Origin: Ectopseudomonas chengduensis
GTDB lineage: Bacteria > Pseudomonadota > Gammaproteobacteria > Pseudomonadales > Pseudomonadaceae
Direction: 5' to 3'
Length of the DNA: 64,000 nt
NCBI RefSeq assembly: GCF_015712065.1
Contig: NZ_JACFYZ010000006.1
Span: 62,001 to 126,000, forward strand
Under the pieces are notes generated by a model that ran no database searches, was not told the origin of the DNA, and worked only from the letters and a program-made list of their open reading frames with translations. Positions 25,938 through 34,655 of the stretch are shown here, piece by piece. Each line of letters starts with the position of its first letter. The first letter of the stretch is position 1. Position numbers and translations under genes: made by a program.

Positions 25938-27350
25938 ATGGTTTCACGACGCGATTTCTTTCTCGGGGTCAGCGCCATCGGCGCTGCGGTGGCCACTTCG
26001 GCGGTCAGCCGGGTGGCCATGGCGGCCCTGCCCGAACCGGTGCTGCAGGCCAGCGCCGACACCCAACCGCCGCTGCAGCCGGGCAGCGGGCGACCCTACA
26101 ACCCGGTGGTCACCCTTAACGGCTGGACGCTGCCGTGGCGGATGAACAACGGCGTCAAGGAGTTCCACCTGGTCGCCGAGCCGGTGGTGCGCGAGCTGGC
26201 GCCCGGCTACAAGGCCCACCTGTGGGGTTACAACGGCCAGTCTCCGGGGCCGACCATCGAGGTGGTGGAGGGCGACCGGGTGCGCATCTTCGTCACCAAC
26301 AAGCTGCCCGAGCACACCAGCATCCACTGGCACGGCCAGCGTCTGCCCAACGGCATGGATGGCGTGGCGGGGCTGACCCAGCCGGCGATTCCGGTGGGCA
26401 AGACCTTCGTCTACGAGTTCGTCGCCCGCCGCCCCGGCACCTTCATGTACCACCCGCACGCCGACGAGATGGTGCAGATGGCCATGGGCATGATGGGCTT
26501 CTGGGTCACCCACCCCAGGGAGCACCACCCGCTGATCAGCGAGGTGGACCGCGACTACTGCTTGCTGCTCAGCGCCTACGACATCGAGCCGGGTGCCTAC
26601 ACGCCGAAGATCATGCAGATGCTCGATTTCAACCTGTGGACCTTCAACAGTCGGGTGTTTCCCGGCATCGACCCGCTGGTGGCGCGCCAGGGCGAGCGCG
26701 TGCGCCTGCGCGTCGGCAACCTGACCATGACCAACCACCCGATCCACCTGCACGGTCACGAGTTCGAGGTCACCGGCACCGACGGCGGGCCGACCCCGGT
26801 CGGCTCGCGCTGGCCGGAGGTGACCGCCGACGTGGCGGTGGGGCAGATGCGCCAGCTGGAGTTCATCGCCGACGAGGAGGGCGACTGGGCGCTGCACTGC
26901 CACAAGAGCCACCACACCATGAACGCCATGGGCCACGACGTGCCGACCCTGGTCGGCGTCGATCACCGCGACATGACCCGCAAGATCGCCAAACTGGTGC
27001 CGGACTACATGGTGATGGGCGAGCGCGGCATGGCCGACATGGCGGAGATGCAGATGCCGCTACCCGACAACACCGTGCCGATGATGACCGGCGACGGCCC
27101 GTTCGGCTCGGTGGAGATGGGCGGCATGTTCACCATGCTCAAGGTGCGCAAGGAGCAGGCCGCCGGCGACTACCGCGACCCGGGCTGGTTCGAGCACCCA
27201 GCCGGCACGGTGGCCCATGAGTGGAAGGGCGCACTGGCCAACCCGAGCCGCTCGCACGACGGCGGCGGCCAGTCGATGCCGCTCAAGCAGCCGCTCGAGG
27301 CGCCGGTGGAAGTGCAGGTACGCAAGCCGGGTGGCCATGCCGGGCATTGA
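25938..27350 (+). CDS. Tat-exported multicopper oxidase
   Basis: 470 residues. The twin-arginine signal SRRDFFLGVSAIGAA (about 3-17) sends the folded enzyme to the periplasm. All four copper-binding blocks are visible: HWHG (130-133), HPH (172-174), HPIHLH (267-272) and HCHKSHHTM (320-328). The C-terminus is Met-rich (GMADMAEMQM, EMGGMFTM), typical for cuprous-ion handling. It probably oxidises Cu(I) to the less toxic Cu(II). The start directly follows the TolC-like gene (17 bases) with AAGGAA upstream; the longer in-frame opening is shadow sequence of that gene. Confidence 0.93.
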   Translation: MVSRRDFFLGVSAIGAAVATSAVSRVAMAALPEPVLQASADTQPPLQPGSGRPYNPVVTLNGWTLPWRMNNGVKEFHLVAEPVVRELAPGYKAHLWGYNGQSPGPTIEVVEGDRVRIFVTNKLPEHTSIHWHGQRLPNGMDGVAGLTQPAIPVGKTFVYEFVARRPGTFMYHPHADEMVQMAMGMMGFWVTHPREHHPLISEVDRDYCLLLSAYDIEPGAYTPKIMQMLDFNLWTFNSRVFPGIDPLVARQGERVRLRVGNLTMTNHPIHLHGHEFEVTGTDGGPTPVGSRWPEVTADVAVGQMRQLEFIADEEGDWALHCHKSHHTMNAMGHDVPTLVGVDHRDMTRKIAKLVPDYMVMGERGMADMAEMQMPLPDNTVPMMTGDGPFGSVEMGGMFTMLKVRKEQAAGDYRDPGWFEHPAGTVAHEWKGALANPSRSHDGGGQSMPLKQPLEAPVEVQVRKPGGHAGH

Positions 27351-27401
27351 CGGGGCGGGCTGCCAAGCGGCCCGCTCCCCACAGCAAGCGAGGATTCACA
27401 G

Positions 27402-27896
27402 ATGAAAACAGCACAGTTACTGGTTCTGACCCTGATCGGGCTACTCGGCAGCCCGGCAGCGCTGGCCCACAGCCAGGCGCACGAGGGGCATCAGGCCGCC
27501 GCAACGATCAGGGAGCAGAAGCCCTGGGGCATCGCCGGCGATGACGCTGAGGTCGACCGCACCATCGAGATCCGCATGACCGACCAGATGCGCTTCACTC
27601 CGGATCGGCTGCAGATCAGGCAGGGCGAGACCATCCGTTTTGTCCACCACAACGACGGCAAGCTGCTCCACGAGTTCGTCATCGGCACCCGCGAAACCCT
27701 GGATGAACATGCCGAGGCAATGCTGCGTTTTCCCGGCATGGAACACGACGAGCCCTATATGGCTCACGTTGCGCCGGGGCGGAGCGGCGAGATGATCTGG
27801 ACCTTCAACCGCGCCGGCGAATTCGATTTCGCCTGCCTGATCGCCGGCCACTACCAGGCCGGCATGGTTGGCACCATCCAGGTGCTGGCCGACTGA
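27402..27896 (+). CDS. Periplasmic cupredoxin (plastocyanin/azurin-like)
   Basis: 164 residues with a signal peptide (about 1-22, ending ALA) and a His-rich spacer (HSQAHEGH). The cupredoxin domain (about 55-163) shows the type-1 copper ligands: His in LLHEFVIG, then Cys-x-x-x-x-His in FACLIAGH and Met in YQAGM. It probably carries copper or electrons between periplasmic partners such as the adjoining multicopper oxidase. A GCGAGGA stretch lies about 7 bases before the ATG. It lies in the middle of the copper operon, 51 bases after the oxidase. Confidence 0.92.
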   Translation: MKTAQLLVLTLIGLLGSPAALAHSQAHEGHQAAATIREQKPWGIAGDDAEVDRTIEIRMTDQMRFTPDRLQIRQGETIRFVHHNDGKLLHEFVIGTRETLDEHAEAMLRFPGMEHDEPYMAHVAPGRSGEMIWTFNRAGEFDFACLIAGHYQAGMVGTIQVLAD

Positions 27897-27915
27897 CCTA
27901 CGAGAGGAAACACGC

Positions 27916-28209
27916 ATGAAGAAGCCATTGCTAATCGCGGCGCTGGCCGCCCTGTTCAGTCTGCCGTTGCAGGCCGCCGACCCCGCGCCGCTGAGCCAGG
28001 GCGAGGTGCGCAAGGTGGACGCCGCTGCGCAGAAGATCACCCTGCGCCACGGCCCCATCGCCAGTATCGGCATGCCGCCGATGACCATGGTCTTCGAAGT
28101 CGAGAAGCCGGAACTACTGGAAGGGGTTTCAGCGGGAGAGAAGGTGAAGTTTCAAGTGCAGCAGCGGGGTAACCGTTACATCGTTACCGAACTGCAGGTA
28201 GTGGAGTAG
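27916..28209 (+). CDS. CusF-like periplasmic copper-binding protein
   Basis: 97 residues: a signal peptide (about 1-20, ending LQAA) and an OB-fold CusF domain. The Cu(I) site motif reads RHGPIASIGMPPMTMVFEV. In CusF the ligands are one His, two Met and a capping Trp; here the Trp position is Gly-Met, so the cation-pi cap is absent and an extra Met is available. GAGAGGAAA precedes the ATG. It is the last gene of the copper operon, only 19 bases after the cupredoxin. Confidence 0.9.
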   Translation: MKKPLLIAALAALFSLPLQAADPAPLSQGEVRKVDAAAQKITLRHGPIASIGMPPMTMVFEVEKPELLEGVSAGEKVKFQVQQRGNRYIVTELQVVE

Positions 28210-28221
28210 CCAGGAGAGCCG

Positions 28222-28242
28222 GCCCAGGCATTGCGCCTGGGC
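28222..28242. terminator. Hairpin between convergent cusF-like and HU genes
   Basis: GCCCAGGC (28222-28229) and GCCTGGGC (28235-28242) form an 8-bp GC stem with a 5-base loop. There is no clear T-run on either side, so intrinsic termination is possible but unproven. Confidence 0.4.
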
Positions 28243-28252
28243 TGGCGAACAC

Positions 28253-28531
28253 TCAGTTCAGGCCGTCGGTCAGGGCCTTGGCAGGTACCAGCTTGACCAC
28301 TTTCTTGGCAGCGATTTCGATGGCTTTGCCGGTCTGCGGGTTACGGCCGGTGCGTGCCGGGCGCTCGCTCACTTTCAGCTTGCCGATGCCTGGCAGGGTG
28401 ATCTCACCGTCGTTTTCCAGTGCGTCGCCGACAATTTCGCCCAGCTGATCGATCAGGGTGCGGACAGTGGCTTTGGGCAGGGATACGGCCTCGGCCAGGT
28501 CGCTGATCAGTTGGTCTTTGGTGATTGCCAT
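28253..28531 (-). CDS. HU-family DNA-binding protein
   Basis: 92 residues, the exact HU size. MAITKDQLISDLAEAVSLPK begins the helical dimerisation body. ITLPGIGKLKVSERPARTGRNPQTGKAIEI forms the beta arms, with the arm-tip RNPQTG that intercalates DNA, and KVVKLVPAKAL is the C-terminal strand. It is a nucleoid architectural protein. The start at 28531 has CGGAG upstream; the longer frame is unlike any HU. It is related to but distinct from hupB/ihf genes; which paralogue is not decided here. Confidence 0.93.
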   Translation of the reverse strand: MAITKDQLISDLAEAVSLPKATVRTLIDQLGEIVGDALENDGEITLPGIGKLKVSERPARTGRNPQTGKAIEIAAKKVVKLVPAKALTDGLN

Positions 28532-28668
28532 GATGTAACTCCGTTTGCAGGTGAGAGGTTCGATGCTGCCGATATGGATCTGCGCAGTCGAAAACGTGGG
28601 AACGCTAACATAAAAGACATGATTCGGCAGTGCCGCAACGGGCACTGCCGATAGGGCTTAGTGTCGCA

Positions 28669-30261
28669 TCAGTCCTGGTGGTTCCAGCGTGCTAGCAAAA
28701 AACGCAGCCTGCCGCTGATGCCGGGTTCGCTGGCGCTGTCGAACGGCACCTCGATCTCCAGGCTTCCATCGTTCTGGAGGTTGCCATCGAGTTTATGGTC
28801 GGCGCTGTGCACCCCCTGGTTCTGCCAGGCGTGGCTCACCTGCCAGCCGCTGTCGGCGCCAGGCGGGGTTATTTCCAGCACCAGGCTGTTGCGGAACAGG
28901 TAGCTGCCCTCGAAATGCTGGTTGACCCATAGCTTGCGCTCCACCTCGTAGTCCGGCACCCGCACGTTAAAGGTCAAGGTATAGGCCAGTCCCTTACGCC
29001 TGCTGTTCACGCGTGCCCGATCAGCCAGAAACAGGCTGCCAAGGAATAGCTTGCCGTTCTCTTGCGGTGCCTTGAGCCAGTGCTGATGGGCGAGACAGGC
29101 CACCGAATCCTCTTCGGCGGTACGCCGGCTCAGGTACCAGAGTTTGCCACGGGGGGCTGCGAGCACTTCGAACTGGTACAGGGCGTTGATAGTTTGTCCC
29201 TGGCTCTCAGACTTGCGCAGCTCCTTGGGCAGGGTGATGGCGTCGACTTCAACCCAGATGTCCACACGCACGTCGCCGAACAGAAAGCGCGTGAGATTCT
29301 GGTAAGCCTCCTCGCTGTTGACGATGCCGAAGTAGCCGGAATGCGCTCGATAGGTAAAGGCCTTGGCGCAGGGCACTGTCGGTTTGCCGCTAGCGTCCAG
29401 GCCGCAGAGGGTCGCGTTGTCGATGCGCACCAGGCCGTCGCTGCCGTGGCCGGCGAAAGTGCGCGACAGGCCCAGGCCAGCTTCGTAGTCCATACGGTTG
29501 GTGCCAACCATGCAGAAGAAGCGTTTGGATGCAAAGCGTGCCTCGGGTAGCCAGTCGACGCGCTCGGTGAGCTTGTAGGCAGCTTCCAGATCCAGAAAGG
29601 TCGCCAGGCGCTGGCGGTTGAAATTGCTGATATCGCTCAGGCTCAGCCAGCTCGGCGGGTTGATGCCAAGCAGGTCGATGCCGTTATGCGGAGTAGCGTA
29701 GGTGAACACCTTGTCCACCAGCTGAGCCGCGCCGCCCGGGTCCAGCTTGGGATTTTGCAGCAGGCCGCGGCAGACCAGGCCACCCATCGAATGGGCCACC
29801 AGATAGCAGCGAAAGTCGGTCTTGCTAATGCCGTTCTTGGGGTTGGCGCAGATCAGCTCGCGCACCTTGAGTATCAGCTCGCCAAGCTTGCTGGCGAATA
29901 CCTCCAGGCTCGGTGTGCTGCCGATGCCCAGCAGCCGTGAGGCCTCGTCGTAGTAGCGATAGATGATGATCGAGCGGCTGCCCAGGCGATTGTCGGTATT
30001 GGCGGCCCATTCCGGGTCGAGAATGTCGTAGCCGTCTTCGTATACGTCCTGATAGTCGAATTCCGTGGCCAGGCGGATCACTGGCGACTCGAAGACGAAT
30101 TTGCGTGGCTGGCGGGTCTTTTCCGCTACCGCGCGGTAGACGGTAGAACCGAGGTTGAAACCGCAGAACGGGTCGGCGCTGGTCTGGTCGATCTCCCCCG
30201 GGGTCATGGCGTAGCCACGCACGTAGATGATCGGATGGAAGGGGCTATGCGAATTGGCCAT
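28669..30261 (-). CDS. Lipase/PGAP1-like alpha/beta-hydrolase
   Basis: 530 residues, no signal peptide. The N-terminal 300 residues form a serine-hydrolase fold: IIYVRGYAMTPGE as the first strand and oxyanion loop, CYLVAHSMGGLVCRGLL as the nucleophile elbow (AHSMGG), and a late histidine plausibly in FTYRAHSGYFGI. The C-terminal 200 residues are beta-rich and unrecognised (GSLFLADRARVNSR, LTFNVRVPDYEVERKLW). It could be a large acylhydrolase or an effector-type lipase; no immunity or VgrG gene is next to it. It is monocistronic, divergent from the chemoreceptor gene. Confidence 0.8.
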   Translation of the reverse strand: MANSHSPFHPIIYVRGYAMTPGEIDQTSADPFCGFNLGSTVYRAVAEKTRQPRKFVFESPVIRLATEFDYQDVYEDGYDILDPEWAANTDNRLGSRSIIIYRYYDEASRLLGIGSTPSLEVFASKLGELILKVRELICANPKNGISKTDFRCYLVAHSMGGLVCRGLLQNPKLDPGGAAQLVDKVFTYATPHNGIDLLGINPPSWLSLSDISNFNRQRLATFLDLEAAYKLTERVDWLPEARFASKRFFCMVGTNRMDYEAGLGLSRTFAGHGSDGLVRIDNATLCGLDASGKPTVPCAKAFTYRAHSGYFGIVNSEEAYQNLTRFLFGDVRVDIWVEVDAITLPKELRKSESQGQTINALYQFEVLAAPRGKLWYLSRRTAEEDSVACLAHQHWLKAPQENGKLFLGSLFLADRARVNSRRKGLAYTLTFNVRVPDYEVERKLWVNQHFEGSYLFRNSLVLEITPPGADSGWQVSHAWQNQGVHSADHKLDGNLQNDGSLEIEVPFDSASEPGISGRLRFLLARWNHQD

Positions 30262-30457
30262 GGTTGCTCCTGAGGTGGCGTGCGCGTGCCTCGGGAATGC
30301 TCATCATGGCCGAACTGCGGGATGCGACGAGTGGCGCGGGTAATAGTGGAGAAGGTTAGTTCAGCGCCAGAGGTTTTCCGGATTCTTGCACGGCCAGACG
30401 GCGACTTGGCAAGGCTCGACTAAGCTACTGATACTTGCCTAATGCTGGAGTGCCATC

Positions 30458-32091
30458 ATGTTGCGCGCATTTGCCGATCTGGGGTTCCGCTGGAAGATTG
30501 CCCTGCCCATCTTGTTGCTGGCCGCCTTGCTGGTGGCGATGGGAACCTTGGGGGTGCGCGGTATCACTCAGGTCGCCGAATCCAGTACCACGCTGACCAA
30601 TCGCCATCTGCCTGCCATCAGCCTGCTGCTCAACGCCGACCGCGATCTTTACCAGGCCTTCGTCGCCGAGCGCAGCCTGCTTGATGAAGACTCCGGTGCG
30701 CACGCCGCACAATTACGTGCCTCGCATGCGGAGAACCTGCAACAGGCCTATGACCGTGTGCACAAGTTCGCTGCGATGCAGCCAGGCAGCGAAGCGCTGG
30801 CCTTGGTGGCCGAGTTCGACCGTGGCTTTGAACGCTGGAAGGCGACCTCGTCGCGTGTGCTGGAAATGGCCAGCAGCGATCCCAATGCGGCCAGCCGGCT
30901 GAGTTTCTCTGACAGCGAGGCGCAGTTCGAAGAGGCACGCACTGCCATCGACAAGCTCGGTGAATTGGAAGACAACGCCGCCAATGCCGTTGGCACCGAT
31001 GCATTGCTCGCGGCGAAGCGCTGGTCTGGCAGCAGGGACTGATCATCGCCATCGGCTTGCTGGTGTGCCTGGTCCTGGTGGTGGGCTTCCCGCTGTTGGT
31101 GACCCGTCCGTTGCATAACCTGCTTTATCGCATCGAACAGATCGCCGACGGTGATGGCGACCTGCGGGTGCGCCTGGACGTGCTCTCCAGGGACGAATTG
31201 GGCAAGCTCAGCCACGCCTTCAACCGCTTTCTCGACAAACTGCAGCCGTTGATCAAGGAAGTCGGAAGGGTCACTGGTGAGGTGGCCGACTCGGCACAAA
31301 GTCTCGCGGGCATGGCGGCTGCCAATGATCGCTTGATCAGCAGCGAGCACGCGGCGGTCGATCAGGTCAGCACTGCGGCCACCGAAATGAGCGTGGCCGT
31401 GCATGAAGTGGCGCGTAATGCGCAGAATGCTGCCGATGCCGCGCGCCATGCCGAGGTCCAGTCGCGAGAAGGCGCCCAGGTGGTCGGTGCGACCATTCAT
31501 TCGATTCGCCAACTGGCCCAGGAAGTGGAGAGCGCATCCGACACCATCCAGACCCTGGAGCAGGAAACCGCCAACATCGGTGCGGTACTGGCGGTGATCA
31601 AGGGCATCGCCGAACAGACCAACCTGCTGGCGCTCAACGCGGCCATCGAGGCGGCGCGGGCAGGGGAGCAGGGCCGCGGTTTTGCCGTGGTCGCCGATGA
31701 GGTGCGAGCGCTGGCAGCGCGTACTCAGGAGTCGACCAAGGACATCCAGCAGATGATTGAGCGTCTGCAGGCTGGTGTGCAGAATGCGGTCAAGGCCACG
31801 CATTCAGGCAGTGCGCGGGCGCGGCAGAGCGTGGAGCAGGCTGCCGGTGTGGACCAGGCTTTGAGCGTGACCGGTGATTCGGTGCAGCGCATCAACGACA
31901 TGGCTGCGCAGATCGCCACCGCCTGCGAGGAACAGAGCAGCGTTACCGAGGAAATCGCGCGCAATATCAGCGACATTCGCGACCTCTCCAACGAAGCGGC
32001 GCAGACCTCCGAACAGAGCACGCGGGCCAGCCAACACCTGTCCGAGCTGTCCCACGGGCTGGCCCAACTGGTGGGACGTTTCCGGGTGTGA
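30458..32091 (+). pseudogene. Methyl-accepting chemotaxis protein, interrupted by one frameshift
   Basis: The first frame (30458-31042) gives a membrane helix (about 12-30), a periplasmic four-helix-bundle ligand domain (LLLNADRDLYQAFVAERSLL) and stops shortly before the second helix. The second helix, HAMP and signalling domain continue in the next frame from about 31020 to 32091: [25 protein letters not shown] ([20 protein letters not shown]), then the MCP hairpin with [20 protein letters not shown] and [16 protein letters not shown] single-base change near 31010-31020 would rejoin a normal receptor of about 544 residues. It is either a recent null allele or a sequencing error. Confidence 0.85.
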
Positions 32092-32126
32092 CGTCAGTGT
32101 CTCGCGTATCTAAGTGTTTGAAGCAG

Positions 32127-32154
32127 TTGTAAGTTTACGTTTAGCCGTTACAAT
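32127..32154 (+). promoter_or_regulatory. Native promoter of ffs (left copy)
   Basis: TTGTAA at 32127-32132 and TACAAT at 32149-32154 are separated by 16 bases, close to the sigma-70 consensus and followed by a GC-rich stretch where a stable-RNA start is expected. It lies about 34 bases before the mature 4.5S RNA, leaving room for a short RNase-P-processed leader. Confidence 0.7.
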
Positions 32155-32176
32155 GGCGCGGCTCGTCGCAATGGCG

Positions 32177-32304
32177 GGCAGCGTTATGGTGGCCCTGCCG
32201 GTCCCCTCGCAACGATTACCCGTTAACCTGGTCAGGCCCGGAAGGGAGCAGCCACAGCGGGAACATTGTGTGCCGGGGTGTGGCTGGTAGGGTCCACCTC
32301 CAGT
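32177..32304 (+). repeat. attL-side 128-bp direct repeat containing ffs
   Basis: Identical base for base to 40441-40568. The flanks diverge at once on both sides (the base before is G here, T in the other copy; after the final CAGT comes GACT here, TTTC there). A 12-bp palindrome TGACTTAAGTCA (32304-32315) straddles its right edge. Confidence 0.95.
32188..32301 (+). ncRNA. ffs: 4.5S RNA (bacterial SRP RNA), left copy
   Basis: The RNA partners with Ffh to form the signal recognition particle for co-translational membrane targeting. The ends pair (GGUGGCCCUGCC near 32188 with GGUAGGGUCCACC near 32287-32299), and the conserved apical domain GGTCAGGCCCGGAAGGGAGC with its GGAA tetraloop and the symmetric loop (GAAGGGAGCAGCC) is intact. 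The mature ends are inferred by analogy to the 114-nt E. coli RNA. This copy keeps the likely native promoter and is followed by the integrase rather than a recognisable terminator. Confidence 0.92.
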
Positions 32305-32373
32305 GACTTAAGTCATTGATTCTGAACGGTTTTTCACTCCAATCCACGCAGTGGTACAAGGAGTGATACATCC

Positions 32374-33762
32374 GTGTCTACTGTCCCGTCTTACCTTCTC
32401 CTGTCGCGCCATTCGGTCTTCTATTTCCGTATCGTGGTGCCTGAAGTCATTCGCCCTTTGTTCCCCCAGCGGGAGATACGCAGGTCGCTCCAGACGCGCT
32501 GCCGTAGGGAGGCGTTGATCCGTGGGCGTGAGCTTCTGCTGCAAGTCCAGCGACTGTTCACAGAGGCGTTCCAGGGGCGTCGACCATCGTTGGACCTCCT
32601 GAAGGGCGCCTGGGAGGCGGGTGGGAAGCGCGTTGCTAGCTGGGCCTCCTGGCTACGCCAGCAGCAGTTGGTTAGTACCTTCGAGGCCGTGATAGCTAAT
32701 CCTCGGGAGCAGCCGAGCAGGGGGCCGCGGAAGGCCAATACGGTCCCCATTCGTGACGAGCCGCCGCTGGCCCCGTTGTTCTCCAAGGTCGTCGACGAGT
32801 ACCTGCGCCAGCAGGCTCGGGAAGGTGTCTCTACCAAGACCCTGGACGACAAGCGGGCAATGGCTTCCCTGTTCGTCCGCGTCATCGGAGACCACCCGAT
32901 AAACCTCATCACCCGCAAGGAGACACAGCAGTTCCGGGAGACCGCGTTGAAGCTGCCGCCACGGATACACCAGCTGTCCGTCACGTCCCTGGAGCAGGCC
33001 ATTGCCGAGGCCAAGACCACCATCAGTCAGACCACTTTCAACAACTACGTGAAGAACCTGACGACGTTCTTCGCCTATGCCATCCGGGAGGGGTACTGCG
33101 ATAAGAACCCGCTCTACAGGCTTGGCATCAAGCGCAGGGGGAAGGTGAACCAGGAACGTTCGGCGTTCACTGAAGCCGACTTAAAGGCCTTGTTCGACAG
33201 GAGCAGGTACGCGCCTGCAAATGGGCCTAAGCCGAACCAGTATTGGCTACCCCTGTTGGGGCTCTATACGGGCGCACGGCTAAATGAACTGTGTCAGCTG
33301 TACCTGGACGATATCGTGGTCGTTAATGGTGTGGACTGTCTTCACATACGAAAGGGCCGACCGGACCAGAAGCTCAAGAACGATGGCTCTGAGCGCTTGG
33401 TCCCGATTCACTCTCGCCTGAAGGCCCTTGGGTTCATGGAGTATGTCGCCAGCCTGCGTGTAGATGGGCATGCGCGGCTATTCCCGGAGCTGACCCTTCA
33501 CAAGAAGCATGGCTACAGTGCTGCACCTTCCAAGTGGTTCGCTCGGGTCAGGGCGCAGCTGGGCTTTGAAGGGAAGAAGGACTTCCACAGTTTCCGGCAT
33601 ACATTCGCGGACCACTTGAAGCAGAAGGGGGTGTCTGAGGCGCTGGTCGGCGGCGTACTGGGGCATCAGACAGGCGGGATAACATTCGGTCGTTACGGGA
33701 AAGACTTCAGGCCGGAGGTGCTGGTGCCCGTGGTGGAGCTAGTCAGCTTGACTGCCTTTTAA
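32374..33762 (+). CDS. Tyrosine site-specific recombinase (integrase)
   Basis: 462 residues. The N-terminus (YLLLSRHSVFYFRIVVPEVI) is the DUF6538-like arm region, followed by a SAM-like core-binding domain (about 135-240) and a catalytic domain (about 265-450). The pentad is visible: Arg302 in TGARLNE, a lysine near 335-337, H405-x-x-R408 in HSFRHT, His431 in LGHQTGG and Tyr441 in FGRYGK. GTG start at 32374 with AAGGAG 10 bases upstream. Its position just inside the left repeat shows it catalyses insertion at ffs. Its 3' end overlaps the convergent ssDNA-binding gene by 24 bases. Confidence 0.95.
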   Translation: MSTVPSYLLLSRHSVFYFRIVVPEVIRPLFPQREIRRSLQTRCRREALIRGRELLLQVQRLFTEAFQGRRPSLDLLKGAWEAGGKRVASWASWLRQQQLVSTFEAVIANPREQPSRGPRKANTVPIRDEPPLAPLFSKVVDEYLRQQAREGVSTKTLDDKRAMASLFVRVIGDHPINLITRKETQQFRETALKLPPRIHQLSVTSLEQAIAEAKTTISQTTFNNYVKNLTTFFAYAIREGYCDKNPLYRLGIKRRGKVNQERSAFTEADLKALFDRSRYAPANGPKPNQYWLPLLGLYTGARLNELCQLYLDDIVVVNGVDCLHIRKGRPDQKLKNDGSERLVPIHSRLKALGFMEYVASLRVDGHARLFPELTLHKKHGYSAAPSKWFARVRAQLGFEGKKDFHSFRHTFADHLKQKGVSEALVGGVLGHQTGGITFGRYGKDFRPEVLVPVVELVSLTAF

Positions 33763-34458
33763 GGCCAGGCATTGTCGGCAATTGATTGCGATATTGATGA
33801 TGGCGGCTGGTGGTCGGGCCTGTTCCGGGACACTCCAGCCTTCTTCTTCGTCGAAGCCATAATCTGCTGCCGTGTGCCTATGGTCGCTCTGCAGTTCGAT
33901 GATCTGGACAGCCTCCAAGTGGAGAATTAAGCCGGCCATACCGATAGCCGAGATGAAGTACGGCAAGGCCTCAAAGGCAACGATACCTACAGTGCCGTCA
34001 CAAATCTCCGGCAACTTGCCTGTCAGCAGTTTGCCCTTCGCGTCGAAGAGGGCCGGTCGGCGCTTCCGCGTATATGTCATACCGCTGTCCACGGAGGTGC
34101 CGCTGGCCTTCATCTTGAAGTTGAAAATGAGGTTGCCGGTCGGTTCCTCGGTTTCGCGGTCGTACTCGACGCTGAACAGGTCATTGACCTTCAGCTCTTT
34201 CAGCTTCTTGCGCTGCTCGACCTTGAGGGCGGCGAAGCCTTCTTGACCTTCAGCGATGGCTTGATCCAGGAGCGGTGCCAGGGTCTTCAGCAGGGGCTGT
34301 GCAGCCTCCTCGCTCAGGATGACGCCGACCTTGTACTGGCCATCCGGGTTCGGGAATGCGTCGGTGCCATAGTCCGGCTTGTCGAGGGATGGGAAGCGGA
34401 AGACGCCACGCGGGGTGCGGGCTTTCAGGATGGTGCGTTTCTTCTTGTCGGTGGACAT
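33739..34458 (-). CDS. Phage-type ssDNA-binding protein (Enc34/DUF2815-like)
   Basis: 239 residues from MSTDKKKR. It matches the phage ssDNA-binding family seen in T7-like and Enc34-type phages: RGVFRFPSLDKPDYG, FNPDGQYKV-like FPNPDGQYKVGVIL, the RPALFDAKGK strand, FEALPYFISAIGMAGLILHLEAVQIIEL, then the acidic YGFDEEEGW. In relatives the acidic end is the C-terminus and contacts replication partners; here about 30 extra residues follow, overlapping the integrase 3' end, possibly a run-on after mutation. It is the last gene of a leftward operon and implies the element handles replicating or recombining single strands. Confidence 0.8.
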   Translation of the reverse strand: MSTDKKKRTILKARTPRGVFRFPSLDKPDYGTDAFPNPDGQYKVGVILSEEAAQPLLKTLAPLLDQAIAEGQEGFAALKVEQRKKLKELKVNDLFSVEYDRETEEPTGNLIFNFKMKASGTSVDSGMTYTRKRRPALFDAKGKLLTGKLPEICDGTVGIVAFEALPYFISAIGMAGLILHLEAVQIIELQSDHRHTAADYGFDEEEGWSVPEQARPPAAIINIAINCRQCLALKGSQAD

Positions 34459-34466
34459 GTAGGTAC

Positions 34467-34655
34467 TCAGGTAAGGGTGTGTTCGAGGGCTTCTACGTCG
34501 TAGCCCTCCTCGATGAGCCTTGCGGCCATGTCTGCAGGGACTCGCATGCACTTGTCCCAGTAGTGGAGGTAGGCAAGGGTCAGCAGGGGTTTGTTGGTGT
34601 GGAGGTCGTTGTCGGGGTTCGGACAGTGCCGTTCCCCCAGGCCAAAGCGGTTCAT
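34467..34655 (-). CDS. Small protein of unknown function
   Basis: 62 residues (MNRFGLGERHCPNPDNDLHT...). No domain is recognised. Support for coding is positional: its ATG overlaps the stop of the antirepressor (ATGA at 34652-34655) and its stop lies 8 bases before the ssDNA-binding protein start, so it fits in the operon without gaps. The C-terminal half (VPADMAARLIEEGYDVEALE) looks like a short helical pair. Confidence 0.6.
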   Translation of the reverse strand: MNRFGLGERHCPNPDNDLHTNKPLLTLAYLHYWDKCMRVPADMAARLIEEGYDVEALEHTLT

